A stretch of 64,000 nt of DNA from Lucinisca nassula (GCA_963580285.1 OY757010.1:224025234-224089233), one strand, 5' to 3'; numbered from the stretch's first letter, positions 52,612-62,403 are shown. The notes: a model not told the origin generated them from the letters alone. Made by a program: numbers and translations.

Positions 52612-52677
52612 GATATGGCTAAGTAGAACTAAAACAAAGATCAGGAATCGATACAATTAACTTACTCCACCCATCAA
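52612..52677 (+). repeat. 66-bp target-site duplication, right copy
   Basis: Direct repeat of 50281-50346 with one mismatch. It follows the LINE poly-A tail immediately. Confidence 0.93.
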
Positions 52678-52731
52678 AGACACCAAAGGGAAAGAAACAC
52701 AAACATGAAGCGACCAGACCATTATGGAAAC
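52641..52731. repeat. Right arm of the LINE-hosting palindrome
   Basis: Inverse match to 49991-50083. The arm overlaps the right target duplication, showing where the LINE entered. Confidence 0.8.
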
Positions 52732-52849
52732 CTAAACAAAGGAAGGCCATAAGGAGTGCTATCTATATACATTCTACTACCCACAGGCCAAGTTTGAAAA
52801 GTGTACCTCAACCGGTTTCAGATGAGATCCATTCCAAAGAAACATGACG

Positions 52850-52854
<5 letters not shown>

Positions 52855-52888
<34 letters not shown>
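52855..52888. repeat. (AC)n microsatellite
   Basis: About 34 bp of AC repeat. Confidence 0.97.
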
Positions 52889-52891
<3 letters not shown>

Positions 52892-53242
52892 GTGACAGAC
52901 ACTTGACTCTGACACGAAAACAGTATTCCCGGTTTTTCTTCGAAAAAGCGGGTATAATATGAAAATGGCATCTGCTGCAAGAAATACCCAGCATACAGAG
53001 CTTTCTGACCATTATTACTCAAACTGATGATACCAAAACTTTTGGATTGTTCCTCACTTATCGGAGTTTGAGGCGGGTCAAGAAAAAAGGTCGTCTCTCC
53101 ATGTGAGAACAGCGAAGACACGGGCTAGCCTGGTCATCCATGCAGTTGGCGTTGAAATGTTTCTGCTTACATAGACAATAGGTGGAACAATAGAAATCAA
53201 AGGGCAAAAATACTGAATTCTGGTTAAAATCTCAGCATATCT

Positions 53243-53467
53243 TAACCCATTCAGTACCGGAAACCCCAAACGGGTAGTTGGCAAACAGTGCAGGCCCAGA
53301 TCAGACGCCGCAGAACGCGGCGTCTGATCAGGGCCTACACTGTTTGCAAAATTTTCAGCCGATTTCCAAAAAAGTTTTAGAAGAAAACACAACCTGACAC
53401 CCCTAAATTTTGAAATGGACTCCTGCTATATATAAGGAGGAAGATTCCATTTGGTACAAAGAGGGTT
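53243..53467 (+). mobile_element. MITE-C copy, well preserved
   Basis: TTAACCCATTCAGTACCGGA to TTGGTACAAAGAGGGTTAA, centre CCCAGATCAGACGCCGCAGA, ACGCGGCGTCTGATCAGGG. TTAA-type flanks at both ends. Confidence 0.88.
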
Positions 53468-53696
53468 AATACAGCGCAGCTGGCGACAAATTTGTCATCG
53501 AACATTCGTCACAGTTAATACTCTGATAAGACTGCGCATAAGTGTTCATGTTACTGATCCTTGTAGACGCTCAGTTTTCCCTTCAAGATTGATAAAGCTG
53601 AAGTATTACTCAGAGTGTGCACTAGCTGATCTGAGTCTGCGTTGAGCGCATATTGCCTTACGCACATTTTCCCCTGACGCGGCACATTCTGACTTG

Positions 53697-53707
53697 TATA
53701 TTAAAAG
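53697..53707 (+). promoter_or_regulatory. TATA-like box of gene 2
   Basis: TATATTAAAAG lies 39-49 bp upstream of the ATG at 53746, consistent with a transcription start near 53727 and a short 5' leader. Inferred from position and motif only. Confidence 0.4.
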
Positions 53708-53745
53708 TTGTAATTGATCCCGCTGCGCATTGAAGCTGAGACAAG

Positions 53746-53824
53746 ATGCGACTCGCGTTGTTGTTGCTGTTGAGTGTCTGGCTGGTGGTAGCCAGTGCTA
53801 CCGGTGGACGCAGAAGAAATAGAG
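53746..53824 (+). CDS. Gene 2, first exon encoding a signal peptide
   Basis: ATG at 53746 after GAGACAAG. It reads MRLALLLLLSVWLVVASATG, then GRRRNR, and ends with one base before a good donor (GTATGTC at 53825), phase 1. The N-terminus is a textbook secretory signal (Arg, then an uninterrupted Leu/Val core, then A-S-A for cleavage). An RRR basic cluster follows, which could be a processing site. No downstream exon was found before the window ends, where the intron is full of transposons. The protein is not recognisable from 26 residues. It could also be a single orphan exon. Confidence 0.6.
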
Positions 53825-53863
53825 GTATGTCTATTTGGTTCAATGTCATAACGATAATATATA

Positions 53864-54612
53864 TACTACTCAAAGTTTGATAGGGATCACTTTTTATATA
53901 TCAAATTTTGCACTGGAAATTGAAAATTTCATGACAGAATTTGTACTCCGAATATTTATAATATCTTCAGCAGAAATCCATGTGCAATACATTACTCATG
54001 AAAGTGCACACTTCTCACGCTTAGCAAATGAATCCATGCACCCCAAAAATCTTGCGTAACACTGCATTCCAACAGAAATATCAAACTTGTCAGTGTTCCT
54101 TTTCTAAGCGTAAAAAGGCTTTCATTTGATTTGTGAAACTTTAAAATGCCAAGGGGGCAGTTAAGAAACCGTCTGAGCCCCGAGGAAATGAACCGTGGCG
54201 TCAGAATATTGGAATCTGGCGTCTGTCAACGTCGTGTTGCTGGGATTCTGAATGTGTCTCAGAGCGTGGTTTCCAGAATGTGGAGTCGGCATCTTTCCCA
54301 CGAAAATCCTTCACACAGTGTAATTGATGCCCGTGGACGCCATACACGTTATAAGGCATGTTTGTCTAAACAAATCTGAACATTTGTGAAAAATCAATTG
54401 TCCAAATCCCTTCGTGTCACGGCAAATTGTGTGGGTGCGAAGACGGTTGTTGTTGTAACGCTTGAATGCAGTGCCAGTTGACAAAATCAATCACTTGTCT
54501 TTGTGAAGGGCATGTTTTCTATCATTATGTATCAAATTTGGATTCAGCTGATTAATTTAACCAAAACTTATTTTGCATTAAAAAAGTGACCCCAATCAAA
54601 CTTTGAGTAGTA
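53864..54612 (+). mobile_element. Tc1/mariner-like element, internally deleted
   Basis: TA target sites at 53864-53865 and 54611-54612. Inverted ends CTACTCAAAGTTTGATAGGG and CCCCAATCAAACTTTGAGTAG extend to about 30 bp. The 745-bp body holds only the N-terminal part of a transposase. It is inserted 40 bp into the first intron of gene 2. Confidence 0.85.
54146..54379 (+). pseudogene. Tc1-like transposase, N-terminal DNA-binding remnant
   Basis: 77 codons starting MPRGQLRNRLSPEEMNRGVR. RILESGVCQRRVAGILNVSQ followed by SVVSRMWSRH is a helix-turn-helix typical of the paired-like domain of Tc1 transposases, and a DARGRHTR stretch follows like the usual GRPR-type hook. The DDE/D catalytic domain is absent: after about residue 70 the frame runs out and only ~230 bp remain before the right inverted repeat. 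Non-functional for transposition; it could still bind DNA if expressed. Confidence 0.75.
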
Positions 54613-54629
54613 TATATGTTATATGTGTG

Positions 54630-54873
54630 ATATAGTGCATTTTTTCAAACTAAACAAAGTTTTTTTTTTCTGATGAAAATTTGTTATATTTTTCTTATTT
54701 ATACTTCAAACATAGGTTTTGAGTGCTTGTTAGAACCGCCTTCTAACGAGAACCCACAACCTATGTCTTGAAGCAGTCATAAGGAAAATAATGTATACCC
54801 TCTAAACCACAGTTTTGCCTTTATAAAGTGTGGTGTAAGGGGGTCTTTATTTCACGCACTTGTTCACGTGATG
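54630..54873 (-). mobile_element. MITE-A copy
   Basis: TGTGATATAGTGCATTTTTT to TTTCACGCACTTGTTCACGTGATG. The central palindrome is shortened to TTAGAACCGCCTTCTAACGA. Confidence 0.85.
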
Positions 54874-54896
54874 GTGGCTGTAGAAACTTTTTGTTT

Positions 54897-54947
54897 TATA
54901 ATAATAATAGTAATAATAATAATTATTATTATTATTATTATTATTAA
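54897..54947. repeat. (TAA)n/(ATT)n microsatellite
   Basis: AATAATAATAGTAATAATAA then ATTATTATTATTATTATTAT, forming an inverted AT-rich run. Confidence 0.9.
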
Positions 54948-55015
54948 GCTTTCACTGCCAAGTGTGCGTTACCAGGAAAACAAATAATAAGCATAACAAC
55001 ATCATATCGTTGTTA

Positions 55016-55285
55016 AAAACGATTAAGCGAGAATGCGTTTATTAACGACCGCTCGGACGAATTGAATAATTGCACTACTAACTTATTCTCGAATATTAAC
55101 GATGACATCTCTGAATGGTACAATATTTTCTTAAACATCTAGAACACCATGCACCTATCAAACCAAAATGGTTAAAACCAACCGACTGCCTGATTGGTGT
55201 AACGAAGATATCGAAATATCGCGCAAACGACGAGATATTTGCAAGCGGAGATACCTGTGGTCAGAATATAATCAAAGCACTGAGA
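55016..55285 (+). pseudogene. LINE fragment (endonuclease-RT linker), frameshifted
   Basis: Readable in pieces: RLSENAFINDRSDELNNCTT, NLFSNINDDISEWYNIFLN; after one shift LEHHAPIKPKWLKPT; after another LPDWCNEDIEISRKRRDICK, RRYLWSEYN. The order (HAP-K, then PW/DW-N-ED-I, then a basic helix) is typical of the region between endonuclease and reverse transcriptase in jockey/CR1/RTE-type LINEs; the clade is inference. At least two frameshifts. Confidence 0.6.
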
Positions 55286-55384
55286 GTACTGGTGGGTCGA
55301 TTGTCTCTGAGTGTAAGTTGGGAAAATAGTCCTGAACCGAGAATTGAACTGTTCGGTTATTCCTTGAATTCCAGTATTTTAAGC

Positions 55385-55450
55385 AAGCAGTGTAAACCTG
55401 ATCAGACACCGCGTTAAATGGCGTCTGATTAGGTGTTCACTGTTTGTCAA
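55385..55450. mobile_element. MITE-C-like core hairpin
   Basis: AGCAGTGTAAACCTGATCAG, ACACCGCGTTAAATGGCG, TCTGATTAGGTGTTCACTGT. Confidence 0.6.
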
Positions 55451-55647
55451 TGCCCCAGTGCACGAGCTCAGTCCAGATTTTTACACACACTGCATTCTGA
55501 CGTCACACGGACAACTATCGATGCTATAAACAACCAGCACCTGCATTTTGTACATGGTCAGCGACAGTCAAGGGTATTAAGAGACTGTATGGTCACCAAA
55601 ACTGTTTTCATTGCTGTTGTTTCTTCTTGTCAATTTCGATTTGAAAA

Positions 55648-55802
55648 TAGAGGATCTTACATGAGTGTTAATGTATTATTGAATTTATTAAACAAGTTGA
55701 GGAAAAGGGATAAAATGCGAGGCTTTGCCGAGCATTTTATCCCTTTCCTCAACAAGTTTAATAAATTCAATAATACATGAGCACGAATGCAAGATTCTAT
55801 TT
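55648..55802. mobile_element. Large palindrome, ~70-bp arms
   Basis: AATGTATTATTGAATTTATT and GTTGAGGAAAAGGGATAAAA are mirrored by TTTTATCCCTTTCCTCAAC and AATAAATTCAATAATACAT. Outer parts (AGGATCTTACATGAG and CATGAGCACGAATGCAAGAT) pair less well. Centre near 55724. Confidence 0.85.
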
Positions 55803-56087
55803 ATCATATGACATTTAAAACGCATTTTATTCACGATTGTTTATAAAAATGTCAATATTTCGCCATTAATAAACGCTACGTCGTTAAGGACATCGTACAT
55901 GTAACGTTACGGGACACATCTAACCAATTTGCATATTTAATCCACTAGTGGATTATCGAATTTATTACATGGCGTTATTACACTCTCAGACGCTACGTCA
56001 TATGATAAAATGTTTATATTGCTTTAGCATTTCACCCTGAATAAAGTTGTTAATGATATAATATCTTTGTGCTTGCAAGAATAAATA

Positions 56088-56437
56088 CAGTCGAACTTCT
56101 ATGACCCGAACACCTTTGGGACCTCGAAAATCTGTTCGAGACACGGGTTGTTCGAGCCACTGAGGGTTACTGTTAGGAGGCATAACGAGATACTTTTAGA
56201 CATCTTTTCGGTGTTCTAAAATTAAAAATTTATGATGTGTGTACTCATTAGAATCGCCTCATCGAGGCGATTCTAATGAGTACCCACAGCATACATTTGC
56301 AAGATAAAATACTAAAATCTCCTTAATTATACCCCACTATTTCTTATGTAGAGGATTTCGCAAGGGGCTCAAGAATGGGTTCGACACATCCATGGTAAAC
56401 GAGCCATCGGTGTTCGAGCCATCGGAGTTCTACTGTA
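56088..56437. mobile_element. MITE with Tc1-style TACAGTCGAAC ends
   Basis: TACAGTCGAACTTCTATGAC at the left and ATCGGAGTTCTACTGTA at the right. The interior includes a second unit, the hairpin ACTCATTAGAATCGCCTCAT, CGAGGCGATTCTAATGAGTA, related to the MITE-A/B centre. Confidence 0.6.
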
Positions 56438-56731
56438 TATCATATGAAAACAAAACGGTTAGTATCTGTTATTACAGGTAGCATCTAACTAACAACGTAT
56501 CAATAAAGTGGTTGACATTTAATTTTCCGTTTCCTATCCCCACTTAAGCTTCGAACACCTACATAGAATAATAACAGGATGGGAACAATTGCGCCAAAAT
56601 CGTCCCGTGCAGGATACTGCGGTAGTCAGGGTTTTTACCGAGCTCACTCGCAACGTCATCGATATGTTTTTATTGGTCTCCCCTAGTTTATTTGTAACTC
56701 TACGTGCCTGCTATTATGCCCTGAACTTTTA

Positions 56732-56962
56732 ACCCATTTTGTACTGAATGGAATCTTCCACTTTATATACAGTAGAAGTCAATTTCAAAATTTAGGGATG
56801 TCAGGTTGTGTTTTCTTCAACATTTATTTGGAAAACGGCTGAACTTTTTTGCAAACAGTGTAGGACCTGATCAGTCGCCGCGATCTACAGCGACTGATCT
56901 TGGCCCGCACTGTTTGTCAGTTACCCGTTTTGGAATTCTTGGTACATGCACAAAATGGGTTA
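56732..56962 (-). mobile_element. MITE-C copy
   Basis: TTAACCCATTTTGTACTGAA to CACAAAATGGGTTAA. Body in inverse orientation (AGTCAATTTCAAAATTTAGG, GTGTAGGACCTGATCAGTCG). Confidence 0.8.
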
Positions 56963-56979
56963 ATCTGTACTGAGCCATA

Positions 56980-57270
56980 AAAAGACGCAAGGCGAATTAA
57001 TCTATTATACTTTCATTCATTAGTTGTACACGCAGAATCTATGCGTAAAATTTATAATTATTGTAAAAGTAAACAGGACGACAGGTTCGATCATGAAATA
57101 ATTGACAGAAAATACAAATTATTCTCTTCAGCTCCATCAGTAGTTTCATTTTTAGATATGAGTAACTTTTTAAACTGTTTTGAATATGGGGCAATATTTT
57201 CTCACGGATGTCTCGGTGGTGATAAGGGCGTCTGCACTGGCTAGCCGTTTTAGTCTATTGTAAAATCTGG
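56980..57270 (+). other. Short unassigned open frame
   Basis: A 67-codon frame at 57041-57244 (MRKIYNYCKSKQDDRFDHEI, IDRKYKLFSSAPSVVSFLDM) has protein-like composition but no splice context or recognisable family. It may be part of the ~2-kb insertion. I do not call it a gene. Confidence 0.25.
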
Positions 57271-57288
57271 GTCGACTGTCGATTACAA

Positions 57289-57408
57289 TCGACCCAAAAA
57301 CTACAGAAAGCAAACACAGTATCTAATTCGGAAGGCAAATCGTGAATGTGTTTCGAACTTTGTCATAAATTCAAAAGGTTATGCACACAATTTGGCAACA
57401 ATTTCGCA
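57289..57408 (+). pseudogene. LINE fragment, possible continuation of 55016-55285
   Basis: NYRKQTQYLIRKANRECVSN, FVINSKGYAHNLATISQNI then stop. The motif Y-(R/K)-(x)n-LIRKA-(N/K)-R-E is typical of the segment just after the W-N-ED-I block in jockey/CR1-type LINEs, so it can be the next part of the same element. Confidence 0.45.
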
Positions 57409-57472
57409 AAATATTTAAAAAAAAAGCAACAAACTGAGAAAGTGACAAAAACCGACGACATTTTCAGATCAC

Positions 57473-57760
57473 GAGCCGAAAACATGCCTATATGATTTTG
57501 ACCCCCTTGAACCCCAGATTTATATAGTAAAACTGGGGTTTGGAGGGGTAAACCTTATTTTTCTTATTTCTGCTCTAAAATATAGGTTGTGGGTACTCGT
57601 TAGAACCGCCTCGACGAGGCGGTTTCATAACAAGTACTCACAATCTATATTTTGAGCAGAAATAAGAAAAAAACATCATAATTTTTCATCTTAAAAATTT
57701 CATTTTTTTTTTCGGTGATAAAGGTTGCAATGTATTTGTATAGGTGTGTTTTCGTAATGC
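57473..57760 (+). mobile_element. MITE-B copy, well preserved
   Basis: CGAAAACATGCCTATATGAT to ATAGGTGTGTTTTCGTAATG, centre TACTCGTTAGAACCGCCTCG, ACGAGGCGGTTTCATAACAA. Confidence 0.88.
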
Positions 57761-58078
57761 AGATTTTCAGGGCGTTTAAACCCTTTGTGTACTGGCGTCT
57801 GATCAGACACTACACTGTTTTCAAAAGAAAAAAAAAGTTCAGCCCAATTTTCACATAAATTTTGAAGAAAACACCTGTCATCCGTTCTAATGAGTATCCA
57901 GAACATAACTTGAAAGCAGAAATAATAAAAACGCTGGAATAGACCTTTAAGATATTGTACAGAGGCTCTTCCGTAAGTGAACATTTCATACGAAATCTTA
58001 AAACAGAGTTCTCAGCCATTTTTTAAGATTCTTTATGCAATGGCAACATTATTTGAATTACATGCGATTTATTTATTA

Positions 58079-58080
<2 letters not shown>

Positions 58081-58124
<44 letters not shown>
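58081..58124. repeat. (ATT)n microsatellite
   Basis: About 44 bp of uninterrupted ATT repeat. Confidence 0.95.
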
Positions 58125-58126
<2 letters not shown>

Positions 58127-58375
58127 TCCCCGTTCTACGAACACCCTGACGATATTTTCAAATAAAATGTGGTGTTTTCGTAGATGACGCCAGAGCGGCA
58201 GATTCCTTCATGCCTCAAAAATAGATGCCTGTATTTTAGTGCTTTGAAAATTTTATTTATTTTTATTTTTCTGTTGTAACCAAAGAGCATTCTTTACATT
58301 GGGTAAAAATAAGGAAGATTATGGCGGCCTAATGACACCCGTTCTTCTGGGGTCCGTGCCTTGTGGTTTAAATAT

Positions 58376-58655
58376 CATCACGTGAACTCGTCCGTGAAAT
58401 GAACACCCCCTTACACCCCACTATATATAGAGAAAACTGGGTTTACAGGGGTAATCATTATTTTTCTTATTTTTGCTCCACGACATAGGTTGTGGGTACT
58501 CGTTAGAACCGCCTCAATTAGGCGGTTCTAACGAGCACCAACAGCCTATGTTTGAAGCAAAAATAACAAAAATATCACAGATTTTCATCAGAAAAGTAGT
58601 CATTTTGGAGATATGAAAAAATGCATTATTTCGCACGGGGTGTGTTATCGTAATG
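58376..58655 (+). mobile_element. MITE-A copy, well preserved
   Basis: CATCACGTGAACTCGTCCGT to CACGGGGTGTGTTATCGTAATG, with ACTCGTTAGAACCGCCTCAA, TTAGGCGGTTCTAACGAGCA in the middle. Confidence 0.92.
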
Positions 58656-58889
58656 ATATTTTGATTCGTCATCAAAATGGAATACAATGAATCAACAATA
58701 GATTGTTTGTATCCTCGGACGCTGTGGGGACTGGTTGGCTGGGGTGTATTCAGACGCAAGACTAGATCCACCACGGCTGACTGGCCCGCGGCCTCTGTGG
58801 GTCTTGTATAATCTAAGGCCCAAAGCTGTTCGATGTTTTACCGTCTACTTGTGTTTGTTCGGGGACGTGAGAGACAGTGCTGATTTGCC

Positions 58890-58907
58890 CCCCCCCCCCC
58901 CCCCCCC
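58890..58907. repeat. Poly-C run
   Basis: About 18 consecutive C bases. Confidence 0.95.
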
Positions 58908-59052
58908 AACGCCATCACCCTCACTTAACCCCCTTGACTGGCGCAAATTATCGGGAACCAACTCATTCTTTCACGTCCACTCTTTCGACATTTTTTCAAT
59001 GCCCCGGTACATACGACCTACTGCCACGTCTCGAGGCTTTTTGCTCAAGGTT

Positions 59053-59283
59053 CATCACGTGACTAAGTCCATGAAATGGACACCCCTTAAACCACACTTT
59101 ATATAGAGAAAATTGGGGGTTACGGGGATATTGAATATTTTTTCTTATTTCTGTCCAAAGACATTGGTTGTAGGTGTTAGAACCGCCTCAATGAGATCAC
59201 GTATTTTCACCAGAAAAGTAGCCATTTTTGAGATAAGAAAAATGCACTGTGCCGCACGGGTATGCTCGTATGTTATCGTAATA
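59053..59283 (+). mobile_element. MITE-A copy with deleted right centre
   Basis: CATCACGTGACTAAGTCCAT, GTTAGAACCGCCTCAATGAG, then directly ATCACGTATTTTCACCAGAA and ATGTTATCGTAAT. Confidence 0.85.
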
Positions 59284-59426
59284 GAAGCCTGCGGCCTGTA
59301 CAGTGCTATCGTTACGTTTGAAAATTATTATATCCATAACTTGCTTGGTCTATTCAAAGTTTTGCTAAGCACAGAGATCGTATATTCTAGACGAATTCTT
59401 CTTGAAACCCCACTTTTTGACATGGG

Positions 59427-59706
59427 CATTACGAAAATACGCCTATACAAATACACTGTAAATTTTATTGCCAAAAAAAAGAGAAAAATATAAGGTGAAA
59501 AACTGTGATATTTTGCTTATTTCTGCTCAAAATATAGATTGTTGGTACTCGTTAGAACCGCCTCATCTAGGCGGTTCTAACGAGTACCTACAGTCTTTAT
59601 TTAGAGCAGAAATGAGAAAAATAAGTTTTACCCCTGTAAACACCAGTTTACTGTATAAAAGTTGGGTTCAAGGGGGTCAGGATTATATAGGCTTGTTTTC
59701 GTAATG
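59427..59706 (+). mobile_element. MITE-B copy, well preserved
   Basis: CATTACGAAAATACGCCTAT to ATAGGCTTGTTTTCGTAATG, centre ACTCGTTAGAACCGCCTCAT, CTAGGCGGTTCTAACGAGTA. Confidence 0.92.
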
Positions 59707-59785
59707 TAAACATTACTTTTTTATTTTTGCTAAAAAAAAAACAAAAAACATATGTTGTGGGTAATTGTTAGAACCACGTTACTGC
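59707..59785. mobile_element. MITE-A/B half ending at a SINE
   Basis: ACTTTTTTATTTTTGCTAAA, CATATGTTGTGGGTAATTGT, TAGAACCACGTTACTGC. The other half is not present; SINE-3 and then the 44-bp array follow. Confidence 0.55.
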
Positions 59786-60099
59786 CGGTCTCGATAGCTC
59801 AGTCGTATGCGCGTCTGACTGCATGGTGATCAGGAGAACGCGGGTTCGATACTTGCCGGGGTCGGCAACATTTTTTCGTGGAGATTGATCATGAAATCTT
59901 TTCTACGGTCATTCTCTCCATTCTGCTGATTCCAGAAGGGCAGTTGTCAGTTTCTTGCGAAAGAAGGTGCACTGAACTGGTTAGCCGCTTACGATAAGCC
60001 TGTCCAGGAAAAGTGTGGATAAGTAAACTTACCGACTAAAATGACCTAAATAGTGTTGACTGGGCCGTTAAACCCTATTACAAACAAACAAACAAACAA
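59786..60099 (+). mobile_element. SINE-3, full-length, imperfect 15-bp TSD
   Basis: Flanked by GAACCACGTTACTGC (59771-59785) and GAACCGCGCTACTGC (60100-60114), 13 of 15 identical. tRNA-like head with A box ATAGCTCAGTCGTATGCGCG and B box GCGGGTTCGATAC. The tail shares TAAGCCTGTCCAGG and AAATGACCTAAATAGTGTTG with SINE-4, then an (AAAC)n end. Confidence 0.85.
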
Positions 60100-60105
60100 G
60101 AACCG

Positions 60106-61385
60106 CGCTACTGCATGGTGTCTGAAGTAGCTTCGCGGCGGAGGCCCCTGTGTGATGCATGGTGTCGGAAGTAGCTTCTCGGCGAAGGCCCCTGTGTGAT
60201 GCATGGTGTCTGTAGTAGCTTCTCGGCGAAGGCTCCTGTCTGATGCAGGGTGTCTGAAGTAGCTTCTCAGCGAACGCTGTCTGAAGTAGCTTCTCGGTGA
60301 AGGCTCCTGTATGATACATTGTGTCTGAAGTAGCTTCTCGGCGAAGGCCTCTGTGTGATGCATGGTGTCTGAAGTAGCTTCTCGACGAAGGCTTCTGTAT
60401 GATGCATGGTGTCTGAAGTAGCTTCTCGGCGAAGGCGTCTGTGTGATGCATGGTGTCTGAAGTAGCTTCTCGGCGAAGGCTTCTGTGCGTAACTTCTAAG
60501 CAAAGGCCCCTGTGTGATGCATGGTGTCTGAAGTAGCTTCTCGGCGAAGGTCCTGTGTGATGCATGGTATCTGAAATTACTTCTCGGCGAAGGCTTCTGT
60601 GTAATGCAGAGTGTCTGAAGTAGCTTCGCGGCGAAGGCTCATGTGTGATGAATGGTGTCTGAAGTAGCTTCTAAGCGAAGGCTTCTGTGTGATGCATGGT
60701 GTCTGAAGTAGCTTCTCGGCGAAGGCTCCTGTGTGATGCATGAGGTCTGAAGTAGTTTCTCGGCGAAGGCTTTTGTGTGATACATGGGGTCTGAAGTAGC
60801 TTCTCGGCGAAGGCTTCTGTGTGATGCATGGTGTCTGAAGTAACTTCTCGGCGAAGGCTTCTGTGTAATGCATGGTGTCTGAAGTAGCTTCTCGGCGAAG
60901 GCTTCTGTGTGATGCATGATGTCTGAAGTAGCTTCTTGGCGAAGGCTTCTGTGCGTAACTTCTCGGCGAAGGCTCCTGTGTGATGCATGGAGTCTGAAGT
61001 AACTTCTCGGCGAAGGCTTCTTAGTAATGCATGGTGTCTGTAGTAGCTTCTCTGTGAAGGCACCTGTGTGATGCATGGTGTCTGAAGTAACTTCTCGGCG
61101 AAGGCTTCTGTGTAATGCATGGTGTCTGAAGTAGCTTCTCAGCGAAGGCCCCTGTGCGATGCATTGTGTCTGAAGTAGCTTCTCGGCGAAGGCTCCTGTG
61201 TGATGCATGGTGTCTGAAGTAGCTTCTCGGCGAAGGCTTCTGTGTGATGCATGGTGTCTGAAGTAGCTTCTCGGCGAAGACTCCTGTGTGATGCATGGTG
61301 TCTGAAGTACCTTCTCGGCGAAGGCTTCTGTGTGATGCATGGTGTCTGAAGTAGCTTCTCGGCGAAGGCTCCTGTGCTGTGTGAT
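60106..61385 (-). repeat. 44-bp tandem array, about 29 copies
   Basis: Unit ATGGTGTCTGAAGTAGCTTC, TCGGCGAAGGCTCCTGTGTG, ATGC. Because 44 is not a multiple of three and no minus-strand frame has a stop, all three minus frames stay open and read the same 44-residue period (e.g. MHHTEAFAEKLLQTP). Several units are shortened. Not considered coding. Confidence 0.95.
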
Positions 61386-61418
61386 TCTTGGCTCATTATC
61401 TACTATACAAGTTATGCA

Positions 61419-61697
61419 TCACGTGAACAAGTCCGTGAAATGAACACCCCCTAAACCCCACTTTATAAAGAGAAAACTGAGGTTTACGGGCGTATTCATT
61501 ATTTTTCTTATTTTTGCTCCAAGACATATGTTGTGGGTACTCGTTAGAACCGCCTGAATGAGGCGGTTCTAACGAGCATCCACAACCTATTTTTGCAGTA
61601 TTTATAAGAAAAACATCACGGATTTTCCTGAGAAAAGTAGCCATTTTGGGGATGTGAAAAATATGCACTATGTCGCACGGATGTGTTATCGTAATGG
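61419..61697 (+). mobile_element. MITE-A copy, well preserved
   Basis: CATCACGTGAACAAGTCCGT to GGATGTGTTATCGTAATG, centre ACTCGTTAGAACCGCCTGAA, TGAGGCGGTTCTAACGAGCA. Confidence 0.93.
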
Positions 61698-61802
61698 ATA
61701 AATTTTCTGATGATTCTAATGCATTTATTTATTATGCAGACATTTTACTAGTCCTCTTACAGCCATAGGGTTTGCGCATGCGCAGTTCGTAAATATCAAA
61801 AG

Positions 61803-62087
61803 GCCGACCTCGGCAGCTCAGTCGGATGCGCGTCTGACTGGTGATCAGGAGGACGCGGGTTCGATACCTGCCGTGGTCGGCAACATTCTTAGTGGAGATT
61901 GATCTACGGTCATCCTCTCCCTTCCGCTGATTCAAGAAGGGCATTTGTTAGGTTCTGACGAAAGATTGTGCACTGCAGTGCTTAATCTCTTACGTATAAG
62001 CCTGCCCAGGAACAGTGCGAATAGGTAAACTGACCGGCTCAAAAATGACCTGAAATAGTGTTGAGTGGGCCGTTAAACTCCAATGCA
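61803..62087 (+). mobile_element. SINE-3 copy
   Basis: GCCGACCTCGGCAGCTCAGT (A box), GGACGCGGGTTCGATACCTG (B box), then GTCGGCAACATTCTTAGTGG and TAGTGTTGAGTGGGCCGTTA. Close to the 59786 copy but without its ACTGCATGG insertion in the anticodon region. No clean target duplication found. Confidence 0.85.
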
Positions 62088-62125
62088 AACACTTAATTTC
62101 AACAGTATTTGATTAGCCATTCTTA

Positions 62126-62403
62126 CATTACGATAACACACCCGTGCGACATAGAGCATTTTTCACATCTCCAAAATGGCTACTTTTCTGATGAAAATCC
62201 GTGATTTTTTTCTTATTTATACTGCAAGCATAGGTTGTTGGTGCTCGTTAGAACCGCCTCATTGAGGCGGTTCTAACGAGTACCCACAACCTATGTCTTG
62301 GAGCAAAAATCAGAAAAATAATGTATTCTTCCGTAAACCCCAGTTTTCTCTATATAAAGTGGGGTTTAGGGGGTGTTCATTTCACGGACTTGTTCACGTG
62401 ATG
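62126..62403 (-). mobile_element. MITE-A copy, well preserved
   Basis: CATTACGATAACACACCCGT to GGACTTGTTCACGTGATG, centre GCTCGTTAGAACCGCCTCAT, TGAGGCGGTTCTAACGAGTA. Confidence 0.93.

Larger units (their letters stand above)
55271..57288 (+). mobile_element. ~2-kb unclassified insertion splitting the LINE fragment
   Basis: Left edge AATCAAAGCACTGAGAGTAC, TGGTGGGTCGATTGTCTCTG is shared with 20373-20415; right edge GGGTCGACTGTCGATTACAA, TCGACCC. GGGTCGATTGT at both ends is inverted. LINE-like residues resume directly after it. The interior contains MITE fragments, a palindrome and a Tc1-style MITE, and no recognised gene. Boundaries are approximate. Confidence 0.35.

Noticed and set aside
60068..61396. 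Overlapping minus-strand frames with MHHTEAFAEKLL-type repeats as genes
   Set aside because: All three frames of a stop-free 44-bp unit are open, so openness carries no information.
1944..61890. SINE heads as functional tRNA genes
   Set aside because: Acceptor stems do not close, the anticodon arms are irregular, and each is joined to a SINE tail, often with target duplications.
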